Below, in pieces: positions 1 through 9,891 of a stretch of 64,000 nucleotides of DNA; positions within the stretch are counted from its first letter, which is position 1; every line of letters begins with the position of its first letter. The stretch is from contig AP017895.1 of NCBI GenBank assembly GCA_002355935.1, forward strand, positions 372,001-436,000, written 5' to 3'. The translations under genes and the position numbers were made by a program. The notes beneath the pieces are model-generated. The model ran no database searches. It was not told the DNA's origin and saw nothing but the letters and a program-made list of their open reading frames with translations. Source of the DNA: Rothia aeria. Its GTDB lineage: Bacteria; Actinomycetota; Actinomycetes; Actinomycetales; Micrococcaceae.

Positions 1-1
1 A

Positions 2-145
2 GTTACATTTTTGTCACCTTCACTCGCGTTTTTCATGCCAAAGTGACAAAAACCCGTCTGAAAGTTACATTTTGTCACCCAAAATCATCAGATTTGTAAC
101 TTTCAGCCCGGTCAGACACTCATATTGTCACTCTCAGAGTTACAA
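2..145. promoter_or_regulatory. GTTAC/GTCAC operator-like repeat cluster
   Basis: Two near-identical direct repeats of the form GTTACAT(4-5 T)GTCAC begin at 2 and 64. A partial inverted copy, GTGACAAAAAC, lies at 43-53 and a GTAAC at 96-100. A 21-bp palindrome at 125-145 is broken at only three positions, one of them the centre, and overlaps the putative -10 box of the following gene. Repeated half-sites around a promoter suggest cooperative binding by a regulator. Autoregulation by the AlbA-type protein next door is my inference. Confidence 0.5.
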
Positions 146-153
146 TATTTACA
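141..153 (+). promoter_or_regulatory. -10 box of a probably leaderless promoter
   Basis: TACAAT at 141-146 lies seven bases before the ATG at 153, and no Shine-Dalgarno sequence is visible. The transcript would therefore start at or next to the start codon, as is common in actinobacteria. No convincing -35 box sits at the usual spacing. Confidence 0.4.
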
Positions 154-1623
154 TGTATACGCCTGAAGAAGTGACACAAACTCTGAATGAGCTACGCCTC
201 CTCGGTCGGGATAGCCTGACCGTTGAGGTGAAGTCGGCGCATAACGGTTACCCATCGTCCATTGCTGAGACTATCTGTAGCTTTGCCAACCTTCCTGACG
301 GCGGCACCATCATATGCGGCGTGGACGAAGCCCAGGATTTTGCTCCCGTGGGCGTTTACGATCTTGAAGATTTACGAGCAAAATTATTGACGCCGCGCAG
401 AATCTCAAACCAAAAATCGCGGTAGAAACCACCGATATGGTTCTGGGCGATCATCAGGTGCTCATCGTATCTGTTCCAGGGTTACCGGTACAGGAACGCC
501 CCTGCTTTAAAGGTAATGTGGCGTATCAACGCCTCGGAGACGGTGACTACCCGATGGATAGTTACGCGCTAAGCCTTATGTATGCCCAACGCCATAAACC
601 ACAGAATGACCTACGAAATATTCCTGGCACGTCCATCAAAGATTTAGATGAGCCATACACCGAGGACTTTCTGCGTCAGGTTCGCCTCTCCTCAGCACGT
701 TTGCGGCATGACTCTGACCAGGAAATTCTGCACAAACGCAATGTTCTCACCGCCGCGCAGAACGATTTAACCTTGGCCGGATTATGCGCTCTGGGGATTA
801 TCCGCAGCAGTTTTATTCTGGGGCAAGTATTATCGGCGTAGTGTCTATGAGCGGTACAGCCCGTAATGATGACCGTTTTCGGGGCGAAGGCCCTATTCCT
901 GCCATGCTTGAAGACGCACTTGCCTGGCTTGTGCGTAATCTCAAAAACCGCACCGTAACAACCCCTGATGGGGCGGGTCTGGTGGATGAACCCGAAATTC
1001 CTCTGGTGGCTCTGCGCGAATTCGTGGCGAATGCCCTTGTGCACCGCAGTTATGAGCGGGATGCTTCGGGCAAGTTCGTGCAGATTTTTATTAAGCGTGG
1101 CCGTGTTGAGATCATCAGCCCCGGTGGTTTTTGGGGTATTCTACCTAGTCAGGTTGGTCTTGTGCACCGCCCTTCGGCTGTGAATGAGGCGCTGTACGCT
1201 ATCTGTCAGAATATTCGTCTCAGCGACGGTCGTCGGCTCATTGAGGGAGAAGGCGGCGGTATTTTGGCGGCGCAGCAGGCCTTACGCAATGCTGGTTTGC
1301 GCGAGGCTCGCGTCCTTGATGAAGGTATTCAGGTACGCGTTATCATTTACCGCTCCACGGACGATGCACAGTCCACACGGGATCGACGGGCGGCACAGTC
1401 TTCCCAGCATGTTGACGTACTGCAGGAACTATCCGCCACGGAATCACAGGTGTATTCTGCTTTAGCGCAGAAGCCCGCTACGGTCGCCGATCTCGTAGAA
1501 GATACCCAGTTAACCGCGCGGCAGGTTCGGTATGCACTGCCCAAATTGGTCAAACGAGGTATGGCAGAGCAGCGAGCGCACTCAGGGCGTCGCGGTTCTG
1601 TATACCGTCTCATCACCGTGTAG
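153..1623 (+). CDS. AlbA_2 (Schlafen-type) ATP-binding transcriptional regulator, two apparent frameshifts
   Basis: The N-terminal part (about residues 15-130, around VEVKSA and FANLPDGG) matches the AlbA_2/Schlafen AAA_4 fold. A region near residue 287 (ALREFVANALVHRSY) resembles the C-terminal ATPase-like domain of this family, and the last 80 residues look like a winged helix. The ATG at 153 is preferred over one at 72 because the operator repeats and -10 box lie between them. The frame breaks at an A run (380-383) and a G run (793-796). Adding one base to each restores a 490-residue protein reading KIIDAAQ and LCALGDYPQQF across the joins. Members are thought to act as DNA-binding regulators; the target is unknown. 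Confidence 0.7.
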
Positions 1624-1652
1624 CCACTAACCCATGAGTTCTATAGCGCAAA

Positions 1653-1696
1653 GCGGGTGCCCGGCACCTTCGTTAGAAGAGGCACCAGGCACCCGC
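1653..1696. terminator. Hairpin between convergent genes
   Basis: GCGGGTGCC (1653-1661) pairs with GGCACCCGC (1688-1696). It sits between the convergent AlbA-type gene and sodA. There is no clear T run, so terminator function on either strand is inferred from position. Confidence 0.45.
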
Positions 1697-1744
1697 CCGT
1701 AAAAGATACGCCCTGAGTGCGAGCGCATCGTTAATCTTTGAGAA

Positions 1745-2373
1745 CTACTCGGGAAGCACCAGACCCTTGGTCTGCGACACTGCGCGTGCGAAGCGCTCAG
1801 CGACATCTGCCCAGTTCACAATGTTCCAGAATGCCTTCACGTAGTCACCCTTCACGTTCTGGTAGTCCAGGTAGAAGGCGTGCTCCCACATATCGAGCTG
1901 CAGAACGGGAATCAGTGCAACCGAGATATTGCCCTGCTGGTCGTACAGCTGCTCAATGATGAGGCGCTTGCCCACGGTGTCCCAGGCGAGAATTGCCCAG
2001 CCGGAGCCCTGAATGGTGAGGGCAACGTTGGTGAAGTGCTCACGGAACTTATCGAAGGAACCGAAGAACTCGTCGATAGCCGCTGCGAGCTCGCCGGTGG
2101 GCTTGTCGCCACCCTCGGGGAAAGGTTCTTCCAGAAGATGGAGTGGTTGGTGTGACCACCCAGGTTGAAGGCAAGATCCTTGGACAGCTTGGAGACGTTG
2201 CCGAATGCACCGTTTTCGCGTGCCTCGGCAAGCTGCTCTAGGGCTGCGTTTGCGCCTGCAACATAGGCTGCATGGTGCTTATCGTGGTGCAGCTCCATGA
2301 TCTTTGCGGAGATGTGGGGTTCGAGCGCCGCGTAGTCGTAGGGGAGCTCGGGAAGAGTGTACTTTTCAGCCAT
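1745..2373 (-). CDS. sodA: Superoxide dismutase (Mn/Fe), one apparent frameshift
   Basis: Cytoplasmic enzyme converting superoxide to oxygen and hydrogen peroxide. The N-terminal helical hairpin ([18 protein letters not shown]), the His ligands in [12 protein letters not shown] and HTNHSIFW, and the C-terminal [11 protein letters not shown] with its Asp and His ligands are all visible. The frame breaks at the four-base run 2117-2120 (C on the coding strand). With five bases the join reads [14 protein letters not shown] and gives 209 residues, normal for the family. Metal choice cannot be decided from sequence alone. A single-gene unit converging on the AlbA-type gene. Confidence 0.92.
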
Positions 2374-2487
2374 AGTGTATGCCCTTTCATTCAGAAGATG
2401 GCGTCGTTACAAGGGTACCAGCGTTTGCCTGCGAGTTCAGTGGGTTCTGGGCATTGTGCGGGGATGCTGTGCATAGGGTGGAGAAAG

Positions 2488-3056
2488 TTTTCCACAGGGG
2501 TGGATAAACCCGTGGATTTTATTTCAACCTCATCACGATTTCGGGATATTTGCCGGATTTTTGCGGGGTTCAGACCCGCAAATAACAGGTATGTAAGTTA
2601 TCCACGCTGTGGATAAAGTCTGTGGATACTCGCTGCGGAGGGTGCGAAGGGGCCGTTTTATAGCATCTCAACGCTTAATATGCGGGCAGTATATTACGGC
2701 CAGCAGGAAGAACTTTTGGCCGGTTTCGTCTTTCTGCTGCGAGTTTTCTTCAGGGGCGGGGCAAACGGTGGGAGGTAATACATACGGTGAATATTATGCA
2801 CGGCGCAGAGGGTGGACGGTGGATATTGTGCACAGACTTTTCCACAGGTGTGAATAACGGGCGCGTTGTGGAAGGGATGCACCACCTGAACCCGCCTGTA
2901 TATTTTGGATGGTGAGATGAGCCGCGTCCATCTGATGGAAATCCCCCGGTATTTCAAGGGTCTTTATGTCATCTCGTTATCACACCGCACGTTATTAAGA
3001 TCCTATGAATAACACACCTGTAAGTTTTCCACGTTGTGGATAACACCTGTGGATAC
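2488..3056. repeat. Array of four DnaA-box modules
   Basis: Four modules start at 2488, 2598, 2838 and 3025. Each pairs a forward box (TTWTCCACR) with an inverted box (YGTGRATAA type) one to two bases later. Perfect TTATCCACA lies on the minus strand at 2608-2616 and 3035-3043; further boxes with one mismatch are at 2488-2496, 2499-2507, 2598-2606, 2621-2629, 2838-2846, 2849-2857 and 3048-3056. The 2598 and 3025 modules are almost identical over about 35 bases. No gene lies here. The density looks like an oriC or a DnaA-titration site, but oriC should lie beyond the right end of the window. Confidence 0.7.
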
Positions 3057-3992
3057 GCCAGTGGCGGAATGGCATAACCGCATGTTGTTGGCGCGTCTTC
3101 GGCGGCAATATTAAACACACGCACCCCCGCAGATATTCCGATATACCCCACGCGCCAGAAGGCGCCTCTCCCCCACTACGCTGCTTTTGGTACCTTCTGC
3201 TTCTGGATTCGCCCACGCGTGCACGTATTTTTGCATCCCCAAACCAAGCATCGCCGAATCCTTCACATTCACCCCATACACGCATGTGCTTTTGTCATTT
3301 TCTGAACAGTTAAAGGCTTTTTAGATGTGGCGACCTTTATCTCATCGCTACGCGGCCGATCACTCTCAGCACCTCATGCGGGTGGTCATTGCCCGGGTGC
3401 GACAAGAAAATATGGGCCTGTTCCGCGTGTTTGCAGGGATGCGCCGAGCGGAGAAGAGATTTAGATGCTGTATTACTGATAGTTCATAGAATGACGGACG
3501 CTACAGCCTGGTCAGGCCACCCAATAGCCTCTATGGCCTGTATTTGCAGGGATCGGCAGGGTAATTCCTGCATTACCTAGTGGGTGTACCCACAAGTTTG
3601 CTCCGCAGTTAGAGGCGATAACGCTCGACAGGGCACGCAGGGGTACCAATAGGAAATCTCTAGAGGTTGTTCAGAGCGAGTGGTTGAGAGTGCCTCAGAA
3701 GGGGCTGGTTAAAAAGATACGGCGCGGAATGCAGCCCAACCACGAACTGCATCCGCACCGCACATCCGTCAGTAGAAATGCGGGTTACCCGCACACTGAC
3801 GACAATCACCGATAAATAGAGAGTCGAACCCATTCGGTTTGAGCTTCCGGTCTCGCCCCGCGGGCTTCTTTCGACCCCGTTACGTATACCAGTGTACACG
3901 GTCTTGGGCCGGTTGCAAACCCAAAATGGTACTTTTTCAGAAAAATTTGTAATCGTTTTGTTATCTTCCCCTAAAGCAGAGTTGAGAAAAGC
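3057..3992. other. Non-coding stretch, no recognisable feature
   Basis: Only short reading frames without ribosome binding sites or family resemblance occur here. I see no RNA gene or mobile element I can support. Confidence 0.5.
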
Positions 3993-4209
3993 GTACCAAT
4001 TTTTTTATACCCCATTTTACCTTGATATTACGCGGTTCTCCCTCAGCTTGAGGGTAGCACTCCTAGACAGCACGCTCTCGACTAGGGGCGAAAAATCACC
4101 CCTCAAGCGTTGCTTTAAGTGACCTAAATCCTAAAAAATCCGTATTTTTGACCTTTATCACTCTAAAACCTTCAAGTACAGCTCGGCTTCTTAAGTACCA
4201 ATTTTTTAT
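3993..4209. repeat. AT-rich block with repeated GTACCAATTTTTT
   Basis: GTACCAAT followed by a T run occurs at 3993 and again at 4195, within a stretch (about 3900-4480) visibly richer in A and T than its surroundings. A small hairpin (CCCTCA-GCT-TGAGGG) is at 4040-4054. The block lies upstream of the MarR gene and may hold its regulatory region. Function unknown. Confidence 0.35.
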
Positions 4210-4480
4210 CGATTCGGGAAGTAAACACCCAAAAATACTCGCTCCCTACTTTTCAGCGGTGAATAATAAGGAAACGTTTACTATAAGCTGGAACCTATTA
4301 CATATCTGCGCGCACACTTTAGGTAAACCAAAACTTGTGAATGCGCCGCATTTACTGGTGCCGTTACCGGAATATGAGAGATGATACATATACAATGGGG
4401 AATTAATACAACCTTATATCTCGATTACTACTACGACAACATACAGCTCACTAAGACGACGGACCCGGAAGGAGCATCCT

Positions 4481-4999
4481 GTGTCTGACTCACCGCACGC
4501 CGAAGAACCCCGGTGGCTTACTCCCGAAGAACGGGAGGCGTGGCTATTTATAAGCTCTATTATTTTTAACCTCACTCGCAGGCTAGAAAATCAATTACAG
4601 CGTGAAGCCGACTTAAGCTATGTTGAATACATGGTGCTTGCCATGCTCTCCGAGTCACCCGAGCTCAGCCTAACCATGACAGAGTTGGCACTGACCACAA
4701 ACACTCTTCCTGCGCGTCTGTCTCGTGTGGTGGCGCGCCTTGAGAAAGATTCCCTCGTTGAACGCTCCATTAGCCGCGAAGACCGTCGTGTAAGCATCTG
4801 CCATCTGCTCCCGGCAGGGCTTGAAAGGATTCAGCAGGTGGCTCCCGGCCATGTGGCTGAAGTTCGCCGACAAATCTTTGACCATCTCAATGAACAGCAG
4901 GTGTACGACCTCGCCAATATTGGCACCAGCGTACTGGGAGACACTCCTTCGAAGCTTATATCAATCGATAGTCTTCGCCGCGGCTCGTACCCAGAGTAG
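4481..4999 (+). CDS. MarR-family transcriptional regulator
   Basis: A 172-residue winged-helix repressor. The dimerisation helices occupy about residues 15-55. The DNA-binding part (MTELALTTNTLPARLSRVVARLE) and the wing (ERSISREDRRVSICHLLPAG), with the DRR typical of MarR, follow. The start is the GTG at 4481, seven bases after GGAAGGAG. It precedes the ferritin gene by about 200 bases on the same strand. Control of ferritin or of redox genes is possible but not shown. MarR proteins usually respond to small aromatic or oxidising ligands. Confidence 0.85.
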   Translation: MSDSPHAEEPRWLTPEEREAWLFISSIIFNLTRRLENQLQREADLSYVEYMVLAMLSESPELSLTMTELALTTNTLPARLSRVVARLEKDSLVERSISREDRRVSICHLLPAGLERIQQVAPGHVAEVRRQIFDHLNEQQVYDLANIGTSVLGDTPSKLISIDSLRRGSYPE

Positions 5000-5205
5000 G
5001 CCCGTATTACGCCGTACTGGCAGCCCCGCAGCTCGCGCACCCTCAACATAGGTTGTGCTCGGTTAGTACACACCGCAGGAGGGCCTAATTCTTGGTCGAG
5101 ATTAGCCTGTTCTGCGTATACACACACCGAATCGGCGCATACTATGGACTGGTCAGATTGAGTTACGCCCACTTTTTGGGCCCATAAACCACACCCCAGG
5201 AGAGT

Positions 5206-5733
5206 ATGATGACCAAGTCTTTCTATGAACTGCTGACCGAGCAGATCGGCCACGAGTTTGCCGCATCCCACCAGTACCTTGCAATGGCTATTTGGCTTGA
5301 CGGCGAGGATCTGCCGCAGCTGGCCCGTTACTTCTACCGCCAGTCGCTGGAGGAACGCGACCACGCCCTAATGATGGTTCAGTACCAGCTCGACCGCGGC
5401 CACAAGGTTCAGATCCCGGCGATTCCGGCAGTACAGAACGATTTTGCCGATGTTCAGGAAATCGTTGATATGTCGCTGGCGCAGGAGAAGGAAGTCACCA
5501 CCCAGATTGAGGCAATTTTCGCTGCCGCCCGCGCCGAAACCTACCCGCTGGGCGAACAGTTCATGCTGTGGTTCTTGAAGGAACAGGTTGAAGAGGTCGC
5601 CTCCATGGAGACTCTGGTGACCATTGTTAAGCGCGCAAACGGCAACCTGTTTGACATTGAGAACTACGTTGCCCGTGAACTGGATGAAAACCACGGTGAG
5701 GACGATTCAGCCCCCGCAGTTGCTGGTTCCTAA
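5206..5733 (+). CDS. ftn: Ferritin, iron-storage ferroxidase
   Basis: A 175-residue four-helix ferritin. Ferroxidase-centre residues appear in ASHQYLAMA (helix A), LEERDHALMM (the E-x-x-H of helix B) and FLKEQVEEVASMETLV. It oxidises Fe2+ and stores it in a 24-subunit shell in the cytoplasm. AGGAG lies just before two adjacent ATGs (5206 and 5209), either of which could start the protein. No haem-binding or bacterioferritin features were noted. The acidic C-terminal tail (ENHGEDDSAPAVAG) is probably flexible. Confidence 0.9.
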   Translation: MMTKSFYELLTEQIGHEFAASHQYLAMAIWLDGEDLPQLARYFYRQSLEERDHALMMVQYQLDRGHKVQIPAIPAVQNDFADVQEIVDMSLAQEKEVTTQIEAIFAAARAETYPLGEQFMLWFLKEQVEEVASMETLVTIVKRANGNLFDIENYVARELDENHGEDDSAPAVAGS

Positions 5734-5759
5734 AACCATATAGCGCATATTTTCGCATT

Positions 5760-5787
5760 CCCCATCGCCTTTATACCGGCGGTGGGG
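5760..5787 (+). terminator. Rho-independent terminator after ferritin
   Basis: CCCCATCGCC (5760-5769) pairs with GGCGGTGGGG (5778-5787), with one G-T wobble and an eight-base loop, followed by an AT-rich tail. It lies 27 bases after the ferritin stop. Confidence 0.7.
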
Positions 5788-5975
5788 AATATTTCTTAAG
5801 AGTGAGTTTCTGCATTTTATGCTTTATTTTTGTGGGTTTATATCACCATATACAGGGAAATATTCAAAGCTGTCTATTTGTTTATAAAATTCATATACTG
5901 GAATAAAATAAGTTTTTGCTGTGGAAAGACGTTACACTGGTATAAGGAACGCCGCACAAAACCCCTGAGGAGAAC

Positions 5976-7323
5976 ATGAGTCAGAAGAGTGACGTACAAC
6001 CCAACAATACAGCTTTCGGGCGAGGTTCTTACCGCGAATCAGTGCGTATTGCCGATATTCTACGCACAGAGTCGGTGGGCGGCTCCATCCTTCTCATAGC
6101 GACCGTCCTCGCCATTATTTTTGCCAACACCCCTTAGCAGCCGCATACTTTGGGGTGCGGGATGCACAAATCGGCCCGGAAATCCCCGGATTCCACCACC
6201 TTCACATGAGTGTTGGCACCTGGGCGGCCGACGGGTTACTGGTTGTCTTCTTTTTCCTCACCGGCCTTGAGCTCAAAAAGAATTCGTTATTGGCGATCTC
6301 AAATCCCCTGGCACCGCGATCATCCCCATTGCTGCGGCGTGCGGCGGCGTCATCACCCCCGCCATCCTCTACTTCATTGTCAACCACGCCAGCGAAACAG
6401 CGGTGCACGGCTGGGCCATCCCCACCGCCACCGACATTGCGTTCGCGGTGGCCGTACTCGCGGGTGTGGGCACCCACCTGCCCTCGGCGATGCGCATCTT
6501 CCTGCTCACCCTCGCAGTGGTCGACGACCTGATCGCCATCTGCATTATCGCCATCTTCTATACCAATAACTTCCACGGCGAATACCTGCTGGCGGCGGTT
6601 ATTCCCATTGGGCTTTTCGCGCTCATTGCCTATAAGGGCGAGAAAATGTTCCATCTCAAACCCGCCGCAGCCTGGATTATTCTGCTGCCGCTGGGGTTCA
6701 TCACCTGGGCGCTCTTCCTCGAATCAGGTATTCACGCGACCATCTCGGGCGTGGTTCTGGGCTTCTGCGTACCCGTGAAATTCAATAAACGCACCGAAGC
6801 CGCTGGCGCCGACTCCGGCCTCGCGGAGGTCTTCGAACACCGGTTCCGCCCCATTTCCACCAGTATCTGCGTGCCCGTTTTCGCCTTTTTCAGCGCGGGT
6901 GTAGCCCTGGGCGGCTTCGACGGGCTGGGCCGGGCCCTCTCCGACCCGGTAGCAATCGGCATTATCTTCGCACTCGTGGTCGGTAAGACCCTGGGTATCA
7001 CAGGCACCACCTGGCTGGTCACCCGGTTCAAACACGCCAACCTCGACCCGGACGTGAAATGGATCGACATCATTGGTCTGGCGGTCACCGGCGGTATCGG
7101 TTTCACCGTCTCGCTGCTGGTGGCTGAGCTGTCATTCCCGCACGGCTCCCCGCACACCGAAGACGCCAAAATCGCTATTCTCTTCGGCTCCATTACCGCC
7201 GCCATCCTGGGTGCGATCATCCTCTCACGCCGCAATAAGCACTACAAGGCAGTCGCAGAAAAAGAAGAACTGGACGAGAACCACGACGGTATTCCCGACG
7301 TCTTCGAAGGCAAAGGCGACTAG
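5976..7323 (+). CDS. nhaA: Na+/H+ antiporter NhaA, two apparent frameshifts
   Basis: Inner-membrane antiporter that expels Na+ in exchange for protons. Hallmarks are [41 protein letters not shown] and the paired aspartates in [14 protein letters not shown]. The frame breaks at a C run (6130-6133) and an A run (6275-6279). Adding a base to each joins [11 protein letters not shown] and [16 protein letters not shown] and gives 449 residues, close to other actinobacterial NhaA proteins. The start ATG follows TGAGGAGAAC. The hydrophilic tail (residues about 420-449, [16 protein letters not shown]) is acidic. Confidence 0.92.
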
Positions 7324-7350
7324 CCGCCCACGCAGTGCAGCCCCTGCACC

Positions 7351-7386
7351 AGGTGCCGCCTACCGTACACACGGTAGGCGGCACCT
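7351..7386. terminator. Bidirectional terminator, 16-bp perfect stem
   Basis: A perfect 16-bp stem (7351-7366 with 7371-7386, loop ACAC) lies between nhaA and the convergent esterase gene and can serve both. Confidence 0.8.
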
Positions 7387-7424
7387 AGCGTTTCATAAGG
7401 GGCACCCGGCAGGGGCTGAAGCCG

Positions 7425-8570
7425 CTAACGCATCCCACCGGGTTTAAACCACTGATATTTCCCCAACCAGGCCAGGGCACGCCAATCATTCGGGTGCCAC
7501 ACATCAAACCTGTGCCCACCAGCCGGTATGGTCACCACACTGAGCATACTGGGCTGACTAATACCGCGCGTCGCATCCGCAAGCTCAGCGGTAACCGTCG
7601 TATCGTCGGCGGCGGTAAAGTACCACAGCCTCACGGCAGGCCGTTTCTCACGCAGGATGCGCGCCAGATCGTATTCGTTATCGTCCTCGCTGCGCCACTG
7701 CTGCCCCGGCTCATACCGAGGCTTAAAATACCCGGCGAACGAGACTCCCGCCCCCACCAGATCGGGGTGACGCACCGGCAGCATTAATGCGCAATAGCCG
7801 CCCGCACTATACCCCCAGGTGGCCCACCCATTAGCGGTAGTAGGCACCCGCAGGTTCCTCTTCATAAACGGGATGAGCGAATCAGTCAGAAAACTCTCCG
7901 TGTGCGGGGTGGGGCTGGTATTGGGGTCCCCATCCACACATTCGGTGTCCACCCCCGCATAGAACACATCTGGGACAACGAGGATCGTCTCTCCCACAGT
8001 GCCATTAGCGACCGCCCGATCAAGGGCCGGAACAAAATTCTCGTACACATCCGGCATGCCCGGGTACCCCGGGAACGCCAACACCACCGGGTACACGCGC
8101 TCCGGCGAATCCAGGTAACTAGCAGGAAGCCACACCAGCGTGCGGATACTCCGCCCGGCACTATCGGGAATATACAGCTGCAGCGGACCGTTGCCCCCAC
8201 TGGCGCGGCGCTCCTCAAATGCTGCACGCAGCGCCGGGTTAGTGTACGCATCCTTCTGTTCGCTGCTGAGCTCGATCCCGGGCGCATTCGAAGGGTTACC
8301 AGGGAAAAACCCGTACGTGCTCGTTGAGGCAGAGGCGTGCGGATCCGCGAAAATACTCTCAAGCGTGGGGTACCAGCGGTTTTGCAGGTTCAGGTAAGCG
8401 CCCACCGTCAGCAGGGTCAAGAGGGCGGCTAAAAACATCCCCACAGCCTGCACCGCGTATTTACGCGCACCGGGGCCGCGCATGCGCGGCAGCACCCCAA
8501 TCACAACGCCGTAACAGAACACCGTGAACACGCCAAACAGAAGCACCGTACCCCAGTTTGAGATATTCAC
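7425..8570 (-). CDS. Membrane-anchored alpha/beta-hydrolase (esterase D / antigen 85-like), copy 1
   Basis: 381 residues. Two hydrophobic segments (about residues 5-28 and 38-62) precede a hydrolase domain of the esterase/Ag85 superfamily, so the catalytic part is probably outside the membrane. The nucleophile elbow is GYSAGG (Ser in G-x-S-x-G) and the likely catalytic His is in PAGGHRFDVW; WLPASYLDS and VVPDVFYAGVDTECVD are further family-like blocks. Substrate unknown; acyl transfer or ester cleavage on envelope material is possible. It lies downstream of a paralogue on the same strand with about 200 bases between, indicating a tandem duplication. Confidence 0.75.
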   Translation of the reverse strand: MNISNWGTVLLFGVFTVFCYGVVIGVLPRMRGPGARKYAVQAVGMFLAALLTLLTVGAYLNLQNRWYPTLESIFADPHASASTSTYGFFPGNPSNAPGIELSSEQKDAYTNPALRAAFEERRASGGNGPLQLYIPDSAGRSIRTLVWLPASYLDSPERVYPVVLAFPGYPGMPDVYENFVPALDRAVANGTVGETILVVPDVFYAGVDTECVDGDPNTSPTPHTESFLTDSLIPFMKRNLRVPTTANGWATWGYSAGGYCALMLPVRHPDLVGAGVSFAGYFKPRYEPGQQWRSEDDNEYDLARILREKRPAVRLWYFTAADDTTVTAELADATRGISQPSMLSVVTIPAGGHRFDVWHPNDWRALAWLGKYQWFKPGGMR

Positions 8571-8769
8571 CGGCTGCCTCCCCTACGCGTACTACCCTGG
8601 CGGTCAGTACCGTTGAACGTACTTTCCTGTGCCTAATCATACGCAGATTTTTTAACGTTCACTTCACCTTTGCCCCATACACACCGTACAGTTGAGGCAT
8701 TAAGGCAAAGCTGCGCGGGGGCGGACACGTGTTTTACTCACGTGGGCGTGTTGAGGTGAAAGCGCGTAT

Positions 8770-9891
8770 TTAGGGTTTAAACGGCGCCAGGTAGGTGCCT
8801 GCCCACTGGAGGGCGGCAGGTTCGCGGCTGAACCACACATCGTACCTGTGCCCACCCGCCGGGACGGTGGCAAGCTGCACACTGGTGGGGGCCTGAACAG
8901 CTTGCGTGAATGCGGGCACCTCGTCCCGAATACTCAGGTCGTCTTCAGCGGTAAAAAACCAGATTTTTACCGGAGGCTTTTTCTCCCGCAGCAGGCGCAG
9001 CAAATCATATTCGGTGTCTTCTGTGGGGCGCCACTGCTGACCCTCAAGGTACTGCGGGGCAAAATAGCCGGCGAATGAGACGGCAGCACCAATAAGATCC
9101 GGGTGCCTGATGGCGAGCATCGGCCCGCAGAAACCACCGGAACTATACCCCCAGGAGAGCCACCCGTCAGCTTCGGTGCTGACTCTCAGGGTGGTTTTAA
9201 GCAGCGGGATGAGGGACTCAACAATGGTGCTTTCTACCTGCGGCCCCTTGGGGTTGGTGCTGTCCACACACTCGGTGTCGATACCGTTATAGAAAATATC
9301 TGGGGCAACAAGAATGACATCACCAATGGGGCGGGAGGCACCAGGTTTAAGTTTGGCGGCAAGCTGCTCAAACCCTAAAGGCCAGCCGGGGTACCCCGAG
9401 AGCCCAAGAATAACCGGGTAGGTGCGTTCCGGGTGGGAGGCGTACCCCTCGGGGAGCCAAATGAAAGTTTTCATATCCGGTGTGCCGCCCCGCCCGGGTA
9501 CCGTGATTTCCAGGGGTTTGCCCGGTTCGGCGTGAGCCAGTGCCTCCTTCACGGAATCAGCGCCTCGCGCATTTTCTTGCTCCGGGGTGTGCTCAGAGAC
9601 CTGCTGTGAGACGGGGATCAAGGGCGCGCCGTAGTGGCTGTCTGTAATAGGGGCATTGGGGTCGGCAAAGATACTTTCCAGGGTTGGGTACCACTTGTTT
9701 TGAAGGTTCAGGTACGAGGCAACACTGGTGAGGGTCAGCAGGCAGGTGAGGGTAAGACTCACCGCTTGCAGAACATATTTGCGCACCCCGTCGGAGCGCA
9801 TGAGCCTGGGCAGAATAAATATCATCCACCCGTAGCACAGGATGGTGGGCACAAGCAGCAGGATCACTACTCGCCATTTCACGATAATCAT
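8770..9891 (-). CDS. Membrane-anchored alpha/beta-hydrolase (esterase D / antigen 85-like), copy 2
   Basis: 373 residues, colinear with the neighbouring copy. It has two N-terminal membrane segments, the shared block YLNLQNKWYPTLESIFADP, nucleophile elbow GYSSGG, the DTECVD segment and the C-terminal PAGGHRYDVW with the likely catalytic His. The start ATG at 9891 follows GGAAAACACC. The two copies differ most between the membrane anchor and the hydrolase core. No mycolic acid genes are visible here, so I do not call it a mycolyltransferase. Confidence 0.75.
   Translation of the reverse strand: MIIVKWRVVILLLVPTILCYGWMIFILPRLMRSDGVRKYVLQAVSLTLTCLLTLTSVASYLNLQNKWYPTLESIFADPNAPITDSHYGAPLIPVSQQVSEHTPEQENARGADSVKEALAHAEPGKPLEITVPGRGGTPDMKTFIWLPEGYASHPERTYPVILGLSGYPGWPLGFEQLAAKLKPGASRPIGDVILVAPDIFYNGIDTECVDSTNPKGPQVESTIVESLIPLLKTTLRVSTEADGWLSWGYSSGGFCGPMLAIRHPDLIGAAVSFAGYFAPQYLEGQQWRPTEDTEYDLLRLLREKKPPVKIWFFTAEDDLSIRDEVPAFTQAVQAPTSVQLATVPAGGHRYDVWFSREPAALQWAGTYLAPFKP

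Noticed and set aside
2488-3056. Reading the DnaA-box array as oriC itself
   Set aside because: No dnaA, dnaN or rpmH is near, while the parAB-rsmG-jag-yidC order puts oriC right of the window.
3790-3870. tRNA-like GGGTTCGACTC on the minus strand
   Set aside because: The bases around it do not pair into a T stem or acceptor arm, and no anticodon arm is present.
3892-4384. Short plus-strand frames in the AT-rich block
   Set aside because: No ribosome binding site, no family resemblance, and composition-driven.
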